From positions 72,357 to 136,356 of the forward strand of contig NZ_CP059564.1 of NCBI RefSeq assembly GCF_014054525.1: DNA of 64,000 bases. The letters are read 5' to 3'. The notes below the pieces were generated by a model. It was not told the origin of the DNA, made no database searches, and worked only from the letters and a program-made list of their open reading frames with translations. Numbering within the stretch: the first letter of the stretch is position 1; each line of letters opens with the position of its first letter. Below, piece after piece: positions 9,716 through 17,773 of the stretch. Source of the stretch: Alysiella filiformis. GTDB lineage: Bacteria; Pseudomonadota; Gammaproteobacteria; Burkholderiales; Neisseriaceae. Both the position numbers and the translations under genes were made by a program.

Positions 9716-9783
9716 GTAGGGTGCCACTTGTTGCACCATTTTCCTGATAAAACATGGATTGGATACAATAAGTTGTACCCTAC
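9716..9783. repeat. Family D inverted repeat
   Basis: GTAGGGTGCCACTTGTTGCA at the left is mirrored by a right arm ending in GTTGTACCCTAC, about 68 bp in all. Two closer-to-perfect copies lie at 12488-12555 and 57575-57642. This copy has diverged arms. It sits in the glgP-pepA gap beside a family A half element. Confidence 0.7.
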
Positions 9784-9817
9784 ATTGCCCCAGTTTGTAT
9801 TTGGTTTACCCTAAAAC

Positions 9818-11224
9818 TCATTTCACTTGATTGCGCAAATATTGCACCAACAAAGGTACTGGGCGACCTGTTGCCCCTTTTGCCGCCCCCGATTTCCATG
9901 CTGTGCCAGCAATGTCCAAATGCGCCCAAGTCATGTTTTCGGCAAAATGCGCCAAGAACGTGCCAGCCGTAATCGTGCCAGCAGGACGACCGCCAATGTT
10001 TTGCAAATCGGCAAAATTGGATTTCAGTTGCTCTTTGTATTCGGGGAACAAGGGCATTTGCCATGCTTTGTCGTTGCTGTCGCGGGCTGCCTGCAACAAT
10101 GCTTCGGCAAGTTCTTGATTGTTTGCCATCAAGCCGCTTGCCACATGACCCAGTGCAATGATGCACGCGCCCGTTAAAGTTGCCACATCAATCACGGCTT
10201 TGGGTTTGAAATTTTGTTCCACATAAGTGAGCGCATCGCACAACACCAAACGCCCTTCTGCGTCTGTGTTCAGGTTTTCAATGGTGGTGCCGTTCATGGC
10301 TTTAACGATGTCGCCTGGTTTGGCGGCGGCTGCGTCTGGCATATTTTCGCAAGTGGCAACCACCACCACCAAGTTGATGGGCAGCTTGGCTTTAACCGCC
10401 GCGATGAATGTGCCAATCACGGTTGCTGCACCGCACATATCGTATTTCATCTCGTCCATCGCCTCACCTGGTTTGAGCGAAATGCCGCCACTGTCAAAGG
10501 TCAAGCCTTTGCCCACCAACACAATGGGTTCAGCTGATTGGTCTGCTGCGCCAAAGTATTTCAATTCCAATAATTTGGGTTCTTGCACGCTGCCTTTTGC
10601 CACGCCCCAAAAAGAGGGCATATGGGCTTGAATGTAATCTTTGCCCAAGATTTTGGCGTCTGCGCCAAGGGCTTGGGCTTCGGCGGCGGCGGTTTCGGCT
10701 AAATAAGTGGGCGTGCAAACATTGGGGGCGGTGTTGCCCAAGTCTTTGCACAAATTCACGCCTGCCAACAAAGCCTGCGCTTGAATTAAGGCTGCCTGAA
10801 TTTCATTTTCGTGCTTTTCATGCACAAATTCAATGGCTTGCAATTTGGCAGGATTGCTTTCTTTTTTATAATAATCAAAACGATAAACCGCCTCGCCCAC
10901 TGCCGCCACCAGCGTTTCCACCACACGGGGGCTGTCCACATGGCAAAATGGTTGAATTTGCACAGACGCGCTTTCTTGTTTTGCCAACCATACGGCGGCT
11001 TCTTTGGCGGCTTTTTGCAAGGTTTCGGTTTTCAAATCGGCAAAACGCAACACGGCAATGTTTTTCAGGCTGCCTGAAACAATCAAATTGGCACTGGCAA
11101 AGCTGTCTTTTTCGCCCAATTCGCCAAACACGATTTGTGCGTGTTCATCGTTGAGCTGACTCAATTCTGTACAAACAAACAGTTGTGATTTTTGTGTTGG
11201 ATTTTTTGATAAAGTGAAATTCAT
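9818..11224 (-). CDS. pepA: Cytosol aminopeptidase (leucyl aminopeptidase, M17)
   Basis: A 468-residue protein that removes N-terminal residues from peptides using two metal ions, in the cytoplasm as a hexamer. The M17 signature NTDAEGRL is present (about residue 320). The metal/catalytic region [22 protein letters not shown] with the catalytic Lys and metal-binding Asp lies about residues 238-260, with KYDMCGAA following. An in-frame DUS at 11064 encodes SGSLK in the less conserved N-terminal domain. Length is slightly shorter than E. coli PepA (503). It is separated by about 30 bp from the next minus-strand gene upstream and probably starts its own transcript. Confidence 0.95.
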   Translation of the reverse strand: MNFTLSKNPTQKSQLFVCTELSQLNDEHAQIVFGELGEKDSFASANLIVSGSLKNIAVLRFADLKTETLQKAAKEAAVWLAKQESASVQIQPFCHVDSPRVVETLVAAVGEAVYRFDYYKKESNPAKLQAIEFVHEKHENEIQAALIQAQALLAGVNLCKDLGNTAPNVCTPTYLAETAAAEAQALGADAKILGKDYIQAHMPSFWGVAKGSVQEPKLLELKYFGAADQSAEPIVLVGKGLTFDSGGISLKPGEAMDEMKYDMCGAATVIGTFIAAVKAKLPINLVVVVATCENMPDAAAAKPGDIVKAMNGTTIENLNTDAEGRLVLCDALTYVEQNFKPKAVIDVATLTGACIIALGHVASGLMANNQELAEALLQAARDSNDKAWQMPLFPEYKEQLKSNFADLQNIGGRPAGTITAGTFLAHFAENMTWAHLDIAGTAWKSGAAKGATGRPVPLLVQYLRNQVK

Positions 11225-11257
11225 GGAACAACTCCAAAAACAAGAACAAGAAAACGT

Positions 11258-11686
11258 TTATTTTGCCACATATTCATAGCGCAAACATTCATTTTTGCGG
11301 CTGCTGTGAACATATATTGTGAAAACAATAAGTTGTGGTTCAATTTGTAAACTGGCGTGGTAATCATCGGGGTCGCACCAATAATGTTTTTGCAACACCC
11401 ATTCGCCATTTTGATAAGCAAATTCAAATATTTGCTCATAATCGCCATTGCGAAAACGGTCAAAATAAAGTTGGCTGCCTGAAAAACGCCAACGCTTTTT
11501 GTCATGGGCAATGCGCCCGTTTGATAAGGTAATGGTTTCATCAAAATCAAGGCTTTGTGGGGTTTCGCGCACCGCCACTGTGCCTGTGCCGTTCATGTGC
11601 CAGTTCATTTGCGAACCTGCTTGGCTGCGCGATGTGAACGTTAAACTCGTGATTTGACGAAATCGGTTTTGAATGCCCAACAGCAT
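11258..11686 (-). CDS. Hypothetical protein, DUF6314-like
   Basis: A 142-residue protein without signal peptide. The mostly beta-strand pattern, GRIAHDKKRWRFSGSQLYFD in the middle and HYWCDPDDYHASL near residue 105, followed by the hydrophobic strand IVFTIYVHSS, resemble the small lipocalin-like DUF6314 family, whose function is not known to me. I assign this with caution. ATG at 11684-11686 is preceded by GGGG at ribosome-binding distance; the frame extends four codons further only to an ATT codon. A DUS pair just upstream separates it from bioY. Confidence 0.6.
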   Translation of the reverse strand: MLLGIQNRFRQITSLTFTSRSQAGSQMNWHMNGTGTVAVRETPQSLDFDETITLSNGRIAHDKKRWRFSGSQLYFDRFRNGDYEQIFEFAYQNGEWVLQKHYWCDPDDYHASLQIEPQLIVFTIYVHSSRKNECLRYEYVAK

Positions 11687-11703
11687 GATTTGCCCCAATC
11701 AAA

Positions 11704-11740
11704 TTCAGGCAGCCTGAAAACCATCGTCAAGCTGCCTGAA
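11704..11740. terminator. DUS-derived inverted pair between bioY and the next gene
   Basis: A full DUS at 11704-11718 and a partial one (AAGCTGCCTGAAAA) at 11727-11740 can fold back on each other. The pair lies just past the stop of bioY (minus strand), the usual place for DUS-based terminators. The T-run is weak, so termination is plausible rather than certain. Confidence 0.45.
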
Positions 11741-11760
11741 AAAATCAAATCATTGAAAAA

Positions 11761-12327
11761 TCACAATTTTTGAAAAAAGCGATAGGCGGGCATCACCAAA
11801 CCACACGCCAAGCACGCTTTAATCAAATCGCCCAAAATAAAGGGGATTAAGCCGTTTTGCAACACCGTGCCTTGTGGCACAAAAAAGGAAAGTTGCAATA
11901 AACCAAAGGCATACATCACAGCCGTTGCCACAATCGCGGCTGCCACGCTTTGCCACACCGATTTCAGGCAGCCTTTGTCGCTTGCCATGCCCAAAATCGC
12001 CGCCATTGCCACAAAGCCAATCAAATAGCCCCCCGATGCGCCCATCAAAACGCCCACACCTGCGCGTCCGCCTGCAAACACGGGCAAGCCCATTGCGCCT
12101 TCCAATAAATACAACAACATGGCTGCCACCGCCGCATTGCGTCCCAGCGCAAAGCCCAGCAGCAACACACCCAACGATTGCCCCGAAATGTGCACAAATG
12201 GCGTGGGAATGGCAATTTGCGCCAACAATGCCACCAAATTGGCACCAATCACGGTTTGTAAAATGAAGCTCGCCGTTTTATTTTTGGCAGCCCATTGTTT
12301 TGTAGCAGATAATTGTGCATACATCAT
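11761..12327 (-). CDS. bioY: Biotin transporter substrate-binding subunit BioY
   Basis: A 188-residue membrane protein with about six transmembrane helices. It is the substrate-capture component of an energy-coupling-factor biotin transporter. The motif GLPVFAGGRAGVGVLMGASGGYLIGF (shown here by its key parts GLPVFAGG and GGYLIGF) is characteristic of BioY. No ECF ATPase or EcfT gene is adjacent, so it may work alone, as some BioY proteins are reported to do, or with distant partners. The start ATG 12325-12327 follows AGGAAAGGTG. I looked for a BirA operator and found no convincing one. Confidence 0.95.
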   Translation of the reverse strand: MMYAQLSATKQWAAKNKTASFILQTVIGANLVALLAQIAIPTPFVHISGQSLGVLLLGFALGRNAAVAAMLLYLLEGAMGLPVFAGGRAGVGVLMGASGGYLIGFVAMAAILGMASDKGCLKSVWQSVAAAIVATAVMYAFGLLQLSFFVPQGTVLQNGLIPFILGDLIKACLACGLVMPAYRFFQKL

Positions 12328-12398
12328 GTAAACACCTTTCCTAAATAAACAGGGTGGTTAATAAAAAAGAAAAATATTGTACCCAAAATTCAGGCAGC

Positions 12399-12644
12399 CT
12401 GAAACCTTTGCAAAACCTACTTTTAAACTGATGTAGAGGCGGATTTCATATCCGCCTCTTTTCAATTTATGTAAAAATAGGACGAGTGTAGGGTGCAACT
12501 TGTTGCACCATTTTCCTGATAAAACATAAATTTGGTGCAACAAGTTGCACCCTACATGGTGTCCCAAAAATAAAAATTTCTGCAAGTCTAAACAGGGCAA
12601 ATATGAAATCTGCCCTTGCGAACCGAGTTTTGTAAAAGTTTCAG
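12399..12644. mobile_element. Family A element containing a family D unit
   Basis: The ends are CTGAAACCTTTGCAAAAC and TTTTGTAAAAGTTTCAG. Each arm carries a CGGATTTCATATCCG-type or CAAATATGAAATCTG-type hairpin. A 68-bp family D inverted repeat sits in the centre where simple A copies have CAATTTATTGATAA. The left end overlaps the DUS at 12389-12403 (its CCTGAA is shared). It occupies most of the bioY-mltA gap; nothing coding is visible there. Confidence 0.75.
12488..12555. repeat. Family D inverted repeat (nested in family A)
   Basis: GTAGGGTGCAACTTGTTGCA and its mirror image lie 68 bp apart end to end, with a short AT-rich loop. Each arm is itself a small palindrome (TGCAAC..GTTGCA). Outside the arms, AGGAC and GTCCC extend the inverted repeat. 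Confidence 0.8.
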
Positions 12645-12676
12645 CCTTGCAACTACCCAATAAAAAATGGATTCAA

Positions 12677-13975
12677 TCAATATTGATTCGGCATCACGCC
12701 ATGTGGCAACAGTTGCCACACTTGTCCTGCATTTTTCATTTTGCCTGCGGTTGCGCCAGCCGTGTCGCCATATCCCCAAAAATAATCCACACGCACCGCG
12801 CCTTTGATGGCGCTGCCTGTGTCTTGCGCCATAATCAGGCGTTGCAAGGCTTGGCGCGTGTCGGGGTGGGTGGTGGATACGAAAATGGGCGCACCCAAAG
12901 TGATGTATTGCTTGTCCACCGCACCCGAATATTCGCCCGACAATGGCACACCCAATGCGCCTATGGGTCCATCGGTGCTGTTGCCGTCTAGCTGCCTGAA
13001 AAACACATAGCTGGGGTTTTGTCCCAACACTTCGGCTAAATATTGTGGGTTTTGGCTTATCCAAGATTTGATGCCTTGCATGGAAGTTTGCGCCAAAGGC
13101 AAATAGCCGCGATTTGCCATGTATTTGCCAATGGAAACATAGGGATATTCATTTTTATCGGCAAAACCCAAGCGGATAAATTCGCCATTGGGCGTACGCA
13201 ACCTGCCTGAACCTTGAACGTGCATGAAAAACAATTCCACAGGGTCGTTGGCGTAGCCCAAAATGGGGGCGCGACCGTTGAGCGCACCGCCATTGATGTC
13301 GTGGCGCGTGTAGTATGGCACAAATTGGTTGCCGACAAATCGCCCTTTAATTGTGCTGCTGCGTTCGCCTATGGGAAATTGCGCCAAATTCGCTGAAAAT
13401 GCGCCATTTGCGTCTATTTTGCCCGCATTTTGCCCTGTTTGTGTGATGCGAACCATGCCCTTGCTGCCGCGCAAATGGTTGGGCAAACTCACCGAAACCA
13501 TGTCGTTTGGCACACCGTAAATGGGGAAACGGGCGGTGGGCGTGGCGTATTTGTCGCCGTGCAACACGGGTTCGTAATAGCCTGTTACCGTGCCGCTTTC
13601 GCTGCCATTGTGTCGCACTTGCCATGCGGTAAAGTTTTGTTCAAAAAAGGATTTTGCCGATTGATTGTCGTTGTGTGTTTGCATGGCAATGCGGCAAACG
13701 TTTGCCCAAGCGGGTTTGTTTTGCAATTTGGGGCAGCCTTTTTGAAAGGCACTCAGGCTGCCTGAAAACGATTGATTTTGCCAGTTGGGAATGTGATTCA
13801 AGCCCACCACCGTGTAGCTTGCCACCCCATCGGGGCTGCGGTGCGCGTAGCCCAAAGGCAGGCTGCCTGAAACCGCATTGGACGTGGGCGAAACGGAATT
13901 GGGCGGCGATTTTTTGGTACAAGCCGCCAAAGCAGCAGCCGTGAGCAGTAAACAAGTCAAATGGCGTAATTTCAT
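12677..13975 (-). CDS. mltA: Membrane-bound lytic murein transglycosylase A (GNA33-type lipoprotein)
   Basis: A 432-residue lipoprotein with signal MKLRHLTCLLLTAAALAACT and lipobox LAAC. MltA cleaves the MurNAc-GlcNAc bond of peptidoglycan with 1,6-anhydro ring formation. The MltA domain is visible from GTVTGYYEPVLHG onward. The C-terminal 3D domain holds QDTGSAIKGAVRVDYFWG, with the second and third conserved Asp of that domain. It is about 70 residues longer than E. coli MltA and close to Neisseria GNA33. ATG 13973-13975 is preferred over GTG 13987 because it starts right at the signal peptide. Two shortened DUS copies lie inside the coding region (near 13754 and 13860). Confidence 0.95.
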   Translation of the reverse strand: MKLRHLTCLLLTAAALAACTKKSPPNSVSPTSNAVSGSLPLGYAHRSPDGVASYTVVGLNHIPNWQNQSFSGSLSAFQKGCPKLQNKPAWANVCRIAMQTHNDNQSAKSFFEQNFTAWQVRHNGSESGTVTGYYEPVLHGDKYATPTARFPIYGVPNDMVSVSLPNHLRGSKGMVRITQTGQNAGKIDANGAFSANLAQFPIGERSSTIKGRFVGNQFVPYYTRHDINGGALNGRAPILGYANDPVELFFMHVQGSGRLRTPNGEFIRLGFADKNEYPYVSIGKYMANRGYLPLAQTSMQGIKSWISQNPQYLAEVLGQNPSYVFFRQLDGNSTDGPIGALGVPLSGEYSGAVDKQYITLGAPIFVSTTHPDTRQALQRLIMAQDTGSAIKGAVRVDYFWGYGDTAGATAGKMKNAGQVWQLLPHGVMPNQY

Positions 13976-14075
13976 CACACAATCCACAAGAAAGAAAAAA
14001 CACGCACATTATCGCCAAAATGACGCATTATTCCAAGAATATTTGCACGAAATTGCGTTTCAGGCTGCCTGAAAT

Positions 14076-14741
14076 TCAACGTTTGATTTCACGCATTAAA
14101 GCCAACACATTGCGTTCGCGGTCAAGCACCGCATTGCTCAATGTTTGTACGCTGGTGGCATCGTTGCGTTTGCGTGCGGCGGCGAGCTGCTCACGCGCAA
14201 TGTTGAGCGCAGCCTGTTCGCGCTGCAATTCCTGTTGCAAAATTTGACGGCGATTCAACATGCCCACCCCCACACGGTTGAAACGCTGAATTTGCGGCAA
14301 AGTGGGCGCAACATGAACCCGATTTGGCGCGGTGGCTGCCTGAACGGGCGTTTTTTGATGAGAAGACGATTTGTTGGGCATTGCCACAGTCGGCTTTTCA
14401 GGCAGGCTGCGTGGCAAAGACAAAGCAGGCGCAATCGGCACTTTATCGTAAGCACCATATTCCAATTCATGCCACAAATGATACAACTCATCGTTTTCTT
14501 GGGGCGCAATTTCAGGCAGCGCGGCGGCATTTTCGGGGGGCAAAGCCACATCGTCCGACACCTTGGGTGCAGGCGCAAACACCGCCCTACCCGTTTCGCC
14601 TATGCCGTTCATGTCGGAAATTTCGCACAAACTGCCCACTTTTTGCGTGGTATAAACAGGTTTGCCATTGACAACGCAAATGTAGGTGGCTGCCTGAACA
14701 GGCATCATCGCCGCCAAAAAAAACCACACAGCCCAACGCAT
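14076..14741 (-). CDS. Secreted coiled-coil protein with DUF4124-like N-terminus
   Basis: A 221-residue protein with the signal peptide MRWAVWFFLAAMMPVQA. The start of the mature protein, ATYICVVNGKPVYTT with a second Cys in SLCEI, resembles the short DUF4124 module and could form a disulfide. A Pro/Ala-rich middle of about 80 residues follows. The last 60 residues (from RRQILQQELQREQAAL) form a charged coiled coil. Function is unknown; location is probably periplasm. I chose ATG 14739-14741, preceded by GGGGG; the frame is open upstream to 14819 without signals. Its stop is 3 bp from the DUS at 14059. Confidence 0.7.
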   Translation of the reverse strand: MRWAVWFFLAAMMPVQAATYICVVNGKPVYTTQKVGSLCEISDMNGIGETGRAVFAPAPKVSDDVALPPENAAALPEIAPQENDELYHLWHELEYGAYDKVPIAPALSLPRSLPEKPTVAMPNKSSSHQKTPVQAATAPNRVHVAPTLPQIQRFNRVGVGMLNRRQILQQELQREQAALNIAREQLAAARKRNDATSVQTLSNAVLDRERNVLALMREIKR

Positions 14742-14872
14742 TTCGTATCCCCCACACAAAATCAGGCATTGTAAAACACCATTGTGTGAAATACCGTTAA
14801 AAATCGCCATATTGCCCAATCAACCCAAATGCCATTAGAATGACCGCCTGATTGTTCAACGAGACCCCCACC

Positions 14873-15880
14873 ATGGCAAGCACACACAAAGTCGCCAAAG
14901 GCGAAACCCTATTTGGTATCGCCAAAAAATACGGTTTAAGCGTAGATGAACTGAAAGCACTCAATGGCTTAAAAGACAACAACTTGAAAATTGGGCAAAC
15001 CCTCATCGTCCAAAAAAACCCAGCCAGCAGCCCGAAACCCACCGCCAACAACCCCATTTCAGGCAGCACCCACACCGTTCAGGCAGGCGAAACCCTGTTT
15101 TCCATTGCCCGCAAATACGGCATCACCGTTGCGCTGCTCAAAACCCTCAACGCGCTCAAAAACAATGTGTTGAAATTGGGTCAAATTTTAAAAATCAATC
15201 GCACATCGCCCAACACCAACGCCACCTCCTACACCCCACCCAGCAGCAGCCCAGCCCCCACCGACAGCATCAGCCAACAAAAAATCCAATTTGGCATCAA
15301 CTTCACAGGCGGCATCATCACAGGCATGAGCGACAACGAAACCCGCGCCTACGCCGCCAACGTAGCCTACACCGAATCCCGTTTCCGCCACCAAATTGAA
15401 AACGACTACGGCTACCTTGGCTTGTACCAATTTGGCGCAGCCGCCTTGGTGGAAGCAGGCTTAATCCAACGCAGCCGCTACCAAGCCGCCGTACAAATTC
15501 ACGGCAGCAAATTGGCAAACGGTGCCAACGCCAGCATACACAAAGCCTTCATCGCCGACAGCAGCAACTGGGCAGCAGGACACAGCAAACAGCACTTTCT
15601 CAACAACCCCCATATTCAGCACCAAGCCTTTGTTGCCTACACCAACAACAACATTCAATACGCCACCCCCGCCGCCAAACGCGCCATGCAAGGCAATTTA
15701 GCCAAAATTGCCGCCTACATGAAAATGGCACATTTGCTCGGGCCCAGTCGCGCATCAGAAGGCACAGTCAATCCCAACTTTGATGCCAGCGACAAAAACC
15801 AAACCAGTATGCAACAATATGGCTTGGGTGCCGCCAACGAAATCCGCACCCTCGCCCAGCAAATCGCACAACGCCGCTAA
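14873..15880 (+). CDS. Double-LysM protein with lysozyme-like domain (putative peptidoglycan hydrolase)
   Basis: A 335-residue protein. LysM 1 (residues 3-47, THKVAKGETLFGIAKKYGLS) and LysM 2 (about 67-112, THTVQAGETLFSIARKYGIT) bind peptidoglycan. A Pro/Ser/Thr linker follows. The C-terminal domain has AYTESRF followed by YGYLGLYQFGAAALVEAGL, the layout of lysozyme-like muramidases in which the Glu of TESR is catalytic. No classical signal peptide is present, so export would need a dedicated route or lysis. ATG 14873 is chosen; an earlier TTG (14852) is unlikely. The next gene starts 16 bp downstream and carries an LprI-type inhibitor domain, which suggests a toxin/immunity or enzyme/inhibitor pair. 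Confidence 0.85.
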   Translation: MASTHKVAKGETLFGIAKKYGLSVDELKALNGLKDNNLKIGQTLIVQKNPASSPKPTANNPISGSTHTVQAGETLFSIARKYGITVALLKTLNALKNNVLKLGQILKINRTSPNTNATSYTPPSSSPAPTDSISQQKIQFGINFTGGIITGMSDNETRAYAANVAYTESRFRHQIENDYGYLGLYQFGAAALVEAGLIQRSRYQAAVQIHGSKLANGANASIHKAFIADSSNWAAGHSKQHFLNNPHIQHQAFVAYTNNNIQYATPAAKRAMQGNLAKIAAYMKMAHLLGPSRASEGTVNPNFDASDKNQTSMQQYGLGAANEIRTLAQQIAQRR

Positions 15881-15895
15881 ACCACACCCCAAAAA

Positions 15896-16492
15896 ATGAA
15901 AATGAAAAAATTGTTCATGACATTATGCTGTTGCAGCAGCCTTGCCATCGCCCAAGAAACCGAAATCAACGAATGGGACGACAGCCCATGCAAATCACTC
16001 AAACCCAGCATGGAATTGGCAAATTGCATCGCCCAACATCATCAAGACATAGAAAAAAAACTCACACAAACCGTCAAACAAGTTCAACAAAAACTGGCTT
16101 TTGACCGCACCATACAACAACATTTTGTCAAATCACAAAAATTGTGGCAAACGTGGATAGAAACCGAATGCGCCCCTGCCGACCCACATCATCATTCCGC
16201 CCACGTTCCCGTGTTGATTGCCGCCTGCGAATCCAACAAAATGCGCGCGCGTGAACGGCATTTGCGCCAAAAATTCGCCTTAAATCAAAACATTGCCCAA
16301 CACACCGTGGTGGCAGGCGACACCCTATCGGCAATCGCCCTCAAAAACAAAATCAGCGTGGAAAAATTGAAAATCCTCAATCATTTGCGCGATGACAAAA
16401 TCATTGTGGGGCAGATTTTGGTGTTGGCGCACCCCGTGTTTGATTTGCGCGATGACAACGGTGTGAGCATGCAAGAATTTGGCAAGGAATAA
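15896..16492 (+). CDS. LprI-like (DUF1311) lysozyme-inhibitor domain fused to LysM
   Basis: A 198-residue protein with a signal peptide ending near AIAQ. Residues about 30-125 show the LprI pattern: SPCKSL, ELANCIAQ, QKLWQTWIETEC and IAACESNKMRARERHL, with four Cys spaced as in that family, known from Mycobacterium LprI as a lysozyme inhibitor. Residues about 140-185 are a LysM domain (TVVAGDTLSAIALKNKIS). The fusion would hold an inhibitor on the cell wall. It lies 16 bp after the LysM-lysozyme gene on the same strand with no Shine-Dalgarno of its own, so translation is probably coupled. Immunity toward the neighbour is inference. Confidence 0.8.
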   Translation: MKMKKLFMTLCCCSSLAIAQETEINEWDDSPCKSLKPSMELANCIAQHHQDIEKKLTQTVKQVQQKLAFDRTIQQHFVKSQKLWQTWIETECAPADPHHHSAHVPVLIAACESNKMRARERHLRQKFALNQNIAQHTVVAGDTLSAIALKNKISVEKLKILNHLRDDKIIVGQILVLAHPVFDLRDDNGVSMQEFGKE

Positions 16493-16551
16493 ATCAAAAA
16501 TCCTGTTTTCAGGCAGCCTGAAAACGGGATTTCAACCATTTTTACGCAAGA

Positions 16552-17091
16552 TTATGCCAATAACGACACAATCTCGTCTTCCATTTCAAATGGCGTGGTG
16601 CTGGGGGCAAAACGCGCCACCACATCACCATTTCGGCTGACCAAAAATTTGGTGAAATTCCATTTGATGTCGCTTTCGCCGCGCGTTTCGCCCAACGATG
16701 CCAACTTAATCAGCAAATCTTTGAATTTACTGCTGCTTTTTTCATTGGGCTGCTGTTGTTTCAAATACACATACAAAGGGTGGGCGTGGTCGCCATTCAC
16801 ATCAATTTTGTCAAAAATCGTGAATTGCGTGCCGAATTTCATTTGGCAAATTTGGGCATATTCATCAATACTTTCAGGAGCTTGCTCACGAAATTGATTG
16901 CAGGGAAAATCCAAAATCACCAAACCTTGTTCACCGTATTTGGTGTGCAGGGCTTGTAATTGTTCATATTGTGGCGTTAAACCGCAGCGCGTGGCGGTGT
17001 TCACAATCAACAAAACCTTGCCGCGAAAATCGCCCAAATTGAGGTTGTCGCCTTTGGCGGTGCGTAAAGTCAAATCGTAAATGGCAGACAT
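16552..17091 (-). CDS. Glutathione peroxidase (thioredoxin-fold peroxidase)
   Basis: A 179-residue cytoplasmic enzyme that reduces hydroperoxides. NTATRCGLTPQYEQL supplies the peroxidatic Cys (about residue 36), DFPCNQF holds the conserved Gln and a second Cys, and KWNFTKFLV supplies the catalytic Trp-Asn. This is the Cys type, not selenocysteine. It runs toward a DUS at 16508 that lies past its stop. An rpsO terminator separates it from the ribosomal gene upstream, so it is probably a separate transcript. Confidence 0.94.
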   Translation of the reverse strand: MSAIYDLTLRTAKGDNLNLGDFRGKVLLIVNTATRCGLTPQYEQLQALHTKYGEQGLVILDFPCNQFREQAPESIDEYAQICQMKFGTQFTIFDKIDVNGDHAHPLYVYLKQQQPNEKSSSKFKDLLIKLASLGETRGESDIKWNFTKFLVSRNGDVVARFAPSTTPFEMEDEIVSLLA

Positions 17092-17103
17092 GATTGATTT
17101 CTC

Positions 17104-17150
17104 ACAAAAAAAGCTGCCTGAAAACGTTTTGCGACATTTTCAGGCAGCTT
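17104..17150 (-). terminator. Rho-independent terminator of rpsO built from DUS arms
   Basis: AAGCTGCCTGAAAA (17111-17124) pairs perfectly with TTTTCAGGCAGCTT (17137-17150) around a 12-nt loop. Read on the minus strand the hairpin is followed by a run of seven T. It lies 6 bp past the rpsO stop. Each arm is a DUS core, an example of the uptake sequence serving as a transcription stop. Confidence 0.85.
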
Positions 17151-17155
17151 TTGGA

Positions 17156-17425
17156 TTATTTGCGCAAGCCCAAGCGGGTAATCACGTTGCGGTAAGTTTC
17201 GGCATCGGTGCGGCGCAAGTAAGCCAACAAGCGGCGGCGCGCGCTAACCATTTTCAGCAAACCACGGCGACTGTGTACGTCTTTGGGGTTGGCTTTAAAG
17301 TGGGGGGTTAAGTCGTTGATGCGGAAAGTCAGCAATGCGATTTGCACTTCGGAAGAGCCAGTATCGCCTTCTTTGCGTTGGAAATCTTTAACGATTTGCG
17401 CTTTTTGTTCTACGGTCAGAGCCAT
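17156..17425 (-). CDS. rpsO: 30S ribosomal protein S15
   Basis: An 89-residue protein, the exact family length, binding 16S rRNA in the platform of the small subunit. [15 protein letters not shown] and [14 protein letters not shown] are typical S15 sequence, as is [20 protein letters not shown] 17423-17425 follows AGGAATA. In many bacteria S15 represses its own mRNA; no leader structure could be judged here. The pnp gene that often follows is not present. Confidence 0.98.
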   Translation of the reverse strand: MALTVEQKAQIVKDFQRKEGDTGSSEVQIALLTFRINDLTPHFKANPKDVHSRRGLLKMVSARRRLLAYLRRTDAETYRNVITRLGLRK

Positions 17426-17549
17426 TTTGTTTATTCCTAAAAAAATTGCGCCTTGCGGCAAGACAAGTTTGCCAAGCCAAAAAACCTGTGCAAACTCCGA
17501 AAAAACGAATTATGCCACAATTTTTTGCGTTTGTGGGTGGATTTTTTGC

Positions 17550-17578
17550 TTGGCGATGATGAAATTTAAGGCTATAAT
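17550..17578 (+). promoter_or_regulatory. Sigma-70 promoter of the tRNA gene
   Basis: TTGGCG, then 17 bp, then a perfect TATAAT at 17573-17578. The tRNA starts 21 bp after the -10 box, leaving a short 5' leader. Confidence 0.65.
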
Positions 17579-17598
17579 ATTGCGTTTCTTAATCCATT

Positions 17599-17674
<76 letters not shown>

Positions 17675-17680
17675 AATTGA

Positions 17681-17716
17681 AACCGCGTGAAATCAAATGT
17701 TTCACGCGGTTTTTTG
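17681..17716 (+). terminator. Rho-independent terminator after the tRNA
   Basis: AACCGCGTGAA pairs with TTCACGCGGTT around an 8-nt loop and is followed by T6. Two opposite DUS copies (17720-17734 and 17742-17756) follow and could act for dnaK on the other strand. Confidence 0.9.
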
Positions 17717-17773
17717 TGTTTCAGGCTGCCTGAAAACCCAGTTCAGGCAGCCTGAATTGACCGTCAAGACCAA

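Noticed and set aside
12328-12360. Possible BirA operator before bioY (TGTAAACA and GGTTAATA halves)
   Set aside because: The halves are about 20 bp apart instead of 14-16 and match the consensus only partly.
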